From NCBI GenBank assembly GCA_047637355.1, contig JBLIKA010000129.1, forward strand, positions 1-8,553: DNA of 8,553 bases, given 5' to 3'. The notes under the pieces were generated by a model. It saw only the letters and a program-made list of their open reading frames with translations, did not search any database and was not told the DNA's origin. Made by a program: the position numbers and the translations under genes. Position 1 is the stretch's first letter; every line of letters begins with the position of its first letter. The DNA comes from Glaciecola sp047637355. Lineage in GTDB: Bacteria > Pseudomonadota > Gammaproteobacteria > Enterobacterales > Alteromonadaceae. Below, in pieces: positions 5,329-8,553 of this stretch.

Positions 5329-7242
5329 TTAATCAACATAACCTTCATTCGCACTAATCGTTAACGGATGATAACCAGGTTTCGCCTGCTCAAATGCTTT
5401 TTTCGCAAACGCTTTGCCTTCGGCTGTTTTCGATAATTCACGATACAAAGGCTTGACTAGTTTATTACGTCCAATGCTAGTCAAATACTCATACAAACGA
5501 TCATATGCCGGTTTGTATTCATTTTTCACTGCGATCATTAACCAACTATGAGCAATCTCATTATTTTTGCTGGCCGTTAAAGAGAATGCAGCATCTAATT
5601 CACCTAACTGGTTTTCATTTAAGACTTCGGGCATGTTATTCAAAAAGTATAGCCATTGATGCACAGTCCAATCTTGCGTTTGGATCATGTTAGCGCTGTT
5701 CTTTCCCGCTAACCATTGTTCACGTGCATTGTCGACGTTCACAAAAGCATCAGACTCTGGCACAGGTGCGCCTTCAGGAATACCGGGTTGAAAAATCCAT
5801 TCATTAATGCGTGCCTTGTCCAGTTTGTCTGCGTATTGGCTTAGCAAGGTATCGTCGAGGTAAGCGATAAACTCGTCGGTAGTAATACTTTTAAAAGAAA
5901 AATGTTCGAAATAACTTAAAAGAAATTTATCAAAATTATCACGTCCAATTTTTTGTTCTATTTCGCGCAAAAATAGCGCACCTTTTTCATATGGAATATT
6001 AGAAAATACATCATCTGGGTTCCTACCACGTAAATCAATTGCCAGAATTTGATCATCCGGTGTTAATGAGTTTATATCTGCTTGCAAATCTTGATAACCA
6101 AGCACGGCTTCCATATTGTACCTGTCTTCACCGTATACCATTTCCATTATGCGGTAGGTCAAATAAGTAGTGAAACCTTCATTCAGCCACAAATCACGCC
6201 ATGTTGCATTAGTCACTGTGTTACCTGACCAACTATGTGCTAGCTCGTGAGCTATTAACGATACAAGGCTTTTATCACCCGCAATGACGGTTGGCGTGAT
6301 GAAGGACAATCTTGGGTTTTCCATGCCACCAAAAGGAAATGAAGGAGGTAAAATTAGTAAGTCATAACGGTCCCAGCTATAAGGGCCGTATTTATTTTCA
6401 GTCGCAATTAACATGCTTTCGGTATCTTCAAACTCAGCGGCAGCAGCTTCCAATAAAGCCGGTTCAGCATACACACCAGTGCGCTCCCCCATTGCTTTAA
6501 ATTGCAGATCGCCGATAGCCAAAGCAATCAAATACGAAGGGATCGGTTGTGGCATATTAAATTCGTAAACGCCATCGCGTTCAGTATCAGGGTCATTTGA
6601 CGCACTCATCACAGCTAGCAACTCTTTGGGTGTTCTAATAGTTGCAGTATAAGTAACTCGGACCTGAGGTGAGTCTTGTAACGGAATAAAGCTTCGTGCA
6701 TGCACTGCTTGCGCTTGAGTAAACAAAAATGGATGCTTTTTACCCGCTGTTTGCGCTGGTGTTAGCCACTGTGCTCCGGACGCTGAAGGTGATGTTTCAT
6801 AATTTATAGTCAGTGTGTCAGCCCCTTCTGGCAGACTGATGTGCAACGCTGCACCTAAATTTTCATCTGCCGCTTTTAACTCAAAAGGAACTTCATTTCC
6901 TTGGCTTGTAACGCTGAGAATATCCAGTTCGCGAGTGTCCAATATCAGCTCATCTGCATTCTCTTTTTGACGTTTTACCGTCACTTGCACGCTACCAATG
7001 AGCTTTTTAGTACTAAAGTCAGCGGTTAAATCAAGATTGAGGTGCGTTACCAACACTACATCTGGGTTGGCATAAGAATGATAATCTTTACTGACATCAA
7101 TGGCAGAACTCGTTGCCGTATCATTTTGCGTATTCTGCTCAACCATATTCTCAGTCATATTCGAGGGCATGTCCTCAACTGGAGAGCAAGCTACCAAAGA
7201 AATAGCTAAGGTCAACGCACTTAGTCTAAAAAGGTTTTTCAT
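5329..7242 (-). CDS. M1 family metallo-aminopeptidase lipoprotein (leukotriene A4 hydrolase-like)
   Basis: This 637-residue protein starts at ATG 7242 with GGA about ten bases upstream. A lipoprotein signal peptide ends in LVAC, placing the lipidated Cys at 19; Ser at +2 favours the outer membrane. A Ser/Thr/Asn-rich tether spans ~20-50. The M1 fold follows: an N-terminal beta domain (~55-245), the GGMEN substrate loop (305-309), zinc motif HELAH (His332, Glu333, His336) with the third ligand Glu355 in LNEGFTTY exactly 18 residues on, the transition-state Tyr418 in PYEKG, and a C-terminal helical domain (~500-625). It should remove N-terminal residues from peptides in the periplasm. The arrangement resembles the cold-active Colwellia aminopeptidase and the LTA4 hydrolase class; epoxide hydrolase activity should not be assumed. 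It has its own likely promoter and appears monocistronic or loosely linked to the small gene downstream. Confidence 0.93.
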   Translation of the reverse strand: MKNLFRLSALTLAISLVACSPVEDMPSNMTENMVEQNTQNDTATSSAIDVSKDYHSYANPDVVLVTHLNLDLTADFSTKKLIGSVQVTVKRQKENADELILDTRELDILSVTSQGNEVPFELKAADENLGAALHISLPEGADTLTINYETSPSASGAQWLTPAQTAGKKHPFLFTQAQAVHARSFIPLQDSPQVRVTYTATIRTPKELLAVMSASNDPDTERDGVYEFNMPQPIPSYLIALAIGDLQFKAMGERTGVYAEPALLEAAAAEFEDTESMLIATENKYGPYSWDRYDLLILPPSFPFGGMENPRLSFITPTVIAGDKSLVSLIAHELAHSWSGNTVTNATWRDLWLNEGFTTYLTYRIMEMVYGEDRYNMEAVLGYQDLQADINSLTPDDQILAIDLRGRNPDDVFSNIPYEKGALFLREIEQKIGRDNFDKFLLSYFEHFSFKSITTDEFIAYLDDTLLSQYADKLDKARINEWIFQPGIPEGAPVPESDAFVNVDNAREQWLAGKNSANMIQTQDWTVHQWLYFLNNMPEVLNENQLGELDAAFSLTASKNNEIAHSWLMIAVKNEYKPAYDRLYEYLTSIGRNKLVKPLYRELSKTAEGKAFAKKAFEQAKPGYHPLTISANEGYVD

Positions 7243-7568
7243 TTAATTTTTCCATCTCTATGTTTTTGAATTATTATTAATTTTTGGTTTTTTCAAAGAC
7301 TGATTTGTATTTATTTTCCAATATATATTATCTCAACTAACTCAGTTTGACATAAAACCACATGCAAAAAAATAGAACCCTTTTATTCGCTTAAATTACG
7401 ACTACTTTTCGATGTTTTTTGCCTGCTAATCATTAACATGAGTATCGCTAATAACGTGGTAGGTATCCATACAGAATTAGTTACCGCGGTCGATACTAAA
7501 GAAATAGTAAGTTTTTCGCACTTTACTCCAAAGCGCATCTACTGGATTCCAAAGGGTTACCCATTTTT
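7243..7568. other. Divergent intergenic region between the aminopeptidase and sensory transducer genes
   Basis: This 326-base stretch holds no long gene. Its left half (7250-7380) is strongly AT-rich, with A and T runs and the alternating tract ATATATATTA at 7321-7330. It contains the possible aminopeptidase promoter on the minus strand and, on the plus strand, a perfect TTGACA (7347-7352) without a good -10 box. The right half (7420-7568) is less AT-rich and carries a short open frame, ATG 7438 to TAG 7575, described under findings. No FliA-type chemotaxis promoter was found. Confidence 0.6.
7308..7336 (-). promoter_or_regulatory. Possible sigma70-type promoter of the M1 aminopeptidase gene
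   Basis: On the minus strand TTGAGA (7331-7336) is separated by 17 bases from TAAATA (7308-7313), giving a start near 7301 and a leader of about 58 bases. The surrounding DNA is very AT-rich, so chance matches are easy and the call is weak. Confidence 0.35.
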
Positions 7569-8553
7569 ATGTTAGATATTTCGATCAGGCAAAAAATCAT
7601 TATCGCGTTATCACTGTTCATCGTAATTACTGCAATTCTCATTGGCTCTATCAGTGTCATCACCGCTAAAAACAATATATCCGAACGAGTCTTAGAAAAA
7701 GAATTACCAATATTAATAACCGGTATTACAAACGAAATCAATGCGGGTATAGAGAAAATGCAAATCCTCGCAGCACAAATTGCGACCGATCCTTTCATAT
7801 TACAAGCAGTCGCAAAAGGTATTAACTCAACTGAAGAAAAACTCCTTGTTGACAGACTGAAGTCAACCGCGTTGCTCAACCGGCTGTCTACAGCCTCATT
7901 CGCTGATAAAAAAACGGCCCAGTATTGGAATCAAGACGGATTTTTAAGAGTATTGCAGAACGACAATGCCGACGGTTGGTTTTTTTCGTACACCAAAAGC
8001 AGGAAAGAAAGTTCAGTGAGTGTTTATGAGGATCCAAATACAGGTAAAGTTGATCTCTTTGTGAACTATCAGCAGATAAATGGTAGAGGACTATCCGGTA
8101 CCTCTCGGTCGTTTGATGACGTGATAACCATGTTGAATGATTTTAAGATTGAGCAAACTGGTTTTGTTTATCTTATCGACAGCAAAGGAAAAGTGCAGCT
8201 CAACGGCAGCGGAGCTATTGAAAGCAATAGTAACATTTCTGATATTTATAATTATTCATTCAATACCGAATTGAAGCAGCAAAAAGCTTTCTCGGTGGTG
8301 TCGGCTGACAGAGACGGAAAAGAGTTATTGCTAGCACTCGGTTATATACCAAGTATGCAATGGTACTTGGTTGCTGAAGTACCCACGTCTGAAGTTTTTG
8401 CCACTGTTACTGAAACCAAATGGCAAATTTTTATTTGGTCCACTATTATCGTTATTGTTGGTGCCGTTGTTGCTTATTTCATGTCCGCGTCAGTAACAAA
8501 ACCGATTGTTGAATTAGCCGCTTTATTTGACCAACTGGGGCAAGGAAAAGCTA
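7569..8553 (+). CDS. dCache-HAMP sensory protein, probable methyl-accepting chemotaxis protein (3' end outside the window)
   Basis: ATG 7569 opens a frame that runs to the right edge without a stop (328 codons visible). The layout is a short cytoplasmic MLDISIRQK, a first membrane helix at ~9-31, a periplasmic region of about 250 residues, a second helix at ~286-308 (IFIWSTIIVIVGAVVAYF), and then KPIVELAALFDQLGQGKA, which is the start of a HAMP domain. The periplasmic part reads as a double-Cache sensor: a long helix with ELPILITGITNEI and IATDPFIL, a WFFSYTKSR strand, YEDPNTGK, and a second module with TGFVYLIDSKGK and MQWYLVAEVP. Such a receptor senses small ligands and signals across the inner membrane. 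The output domain is missing, so a histidine kinase or GGDEF protein remains possible, although the N-terminal style fits chemotaxis receptors best. An AGGG at 7552-7556 lies rather far (about 12 bases) from the start. Confidence 0.8.
   Translation, partial: MLDISIRQKIIIALSLFIVITAILIGSISVITAKNNISERVLEKELPILITGITNEINAGIEKMQILAAQIATDPFILQAVAKGINSTEEKLLVDRLKSTALLNRLSTASFADKKTAQYWNQDGFLRVLQNDNADGWFFSYTKSRKESSVSVYEDPNTGKVDLFVNYQQINGRGLSGTSRSFDDVITMLNDFKIEQTGFVYLIDSKGKVQLNGSGAIESNSNISDIYNYSFNTELKQQKAFSVVSADRDGKELLLALGYIPSMQWYLVAEVPTSEVFATVTETKWQIFIWSTIIVIVGAVVAYFMSASVTKPIVELAALFDQLGQGKA

Noticed and set aside
7380..7430. FliA (sigma28) chemotaxis promoter for the sensor gene
   Set aside because: A TAAA followed by TTCGATG is present, but the spacing is about three bases short and the -10 part matches the GCCGATAA consensus poorly.
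7523..7879. Minus-strand open frame of 118 codons
   Set aside because: It lies opposite the start of the sensor gene, whose plus-strand frame has clear membrane and Cache features. It has a low-complexity composition and no ribosome-binding site.

Overview
The window looks like a moderately AT-rich chromosomal segment of a marine gammaproteobacterium, most likely of the order Alteromonadales (Colwellia, Thalassotalea or a relative). This is inferred from gene content: an HdfR-like LysR regulator, a lipoprotein M1 aminopeptidase of the leukotriene-A4-hydrolase type, and a Cache-domain sensor of the style common in that order. There are no RNA genes, insertion sequences, CRISPR arrays or integration signs; all larger genes look intact apart from those cut by the window edges.

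Layout. Bases 1-161 (+) are the C-terminal end of a probable sulfotransferase. It converges, with an 8-base overlap, on a three-gene operon read on the minus strand from a good sigma70-type promoter near 3661-3688. The operon order is: (i) an RLAN-RimK-like ATP-grasp ligase, (ii) a GNAT acetyltransferase fused to a C39-like papain-fold peptidase, and (iii) a DUF155/RMD1-family protein with a C-terminal membrane anchor. The genes overlap or nearly touch. Divergent from the operon is a small secreted protein with two cysteines (3810-4037, +), which ends in a bidirectional terminator shared with the convergent hdfR-like gene (4100-4951, -). Upstream of that gene lie a terminator-like hairpin that abuts its GTG start, a small highly charged protein (5045-5236, -), and the M1 aminopeptidase lipoprotein (5329-7242, -). 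A 326-base divergent intergenic region then leads to a truncated dCache-HAMP sensory transducer (7569 to the right edge, +).

How it fits together. The ATP-grasp and GNAT-C39 pair is a recognised but functionally uncharacterised association. An ATP-grasp enzyme would form an amide or peptide bond, the GNAT domain would acylate an amine, and the peptidase would cleave or transfer a peptide. The DUF155 protein, translationally coupled as third gene, would add a membrane-bound partner. This is the best candidate for an undescribed system here. The second notable point is regulatory: the hdfR-like gene has no visible Shine-Dalgarno sequence and starts directly after a perfect 12-bp hairpin with a U-tract, which suggests attenuation or leader control. 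The other genes look like ordinary housekeeping or environmental-sensing functions.
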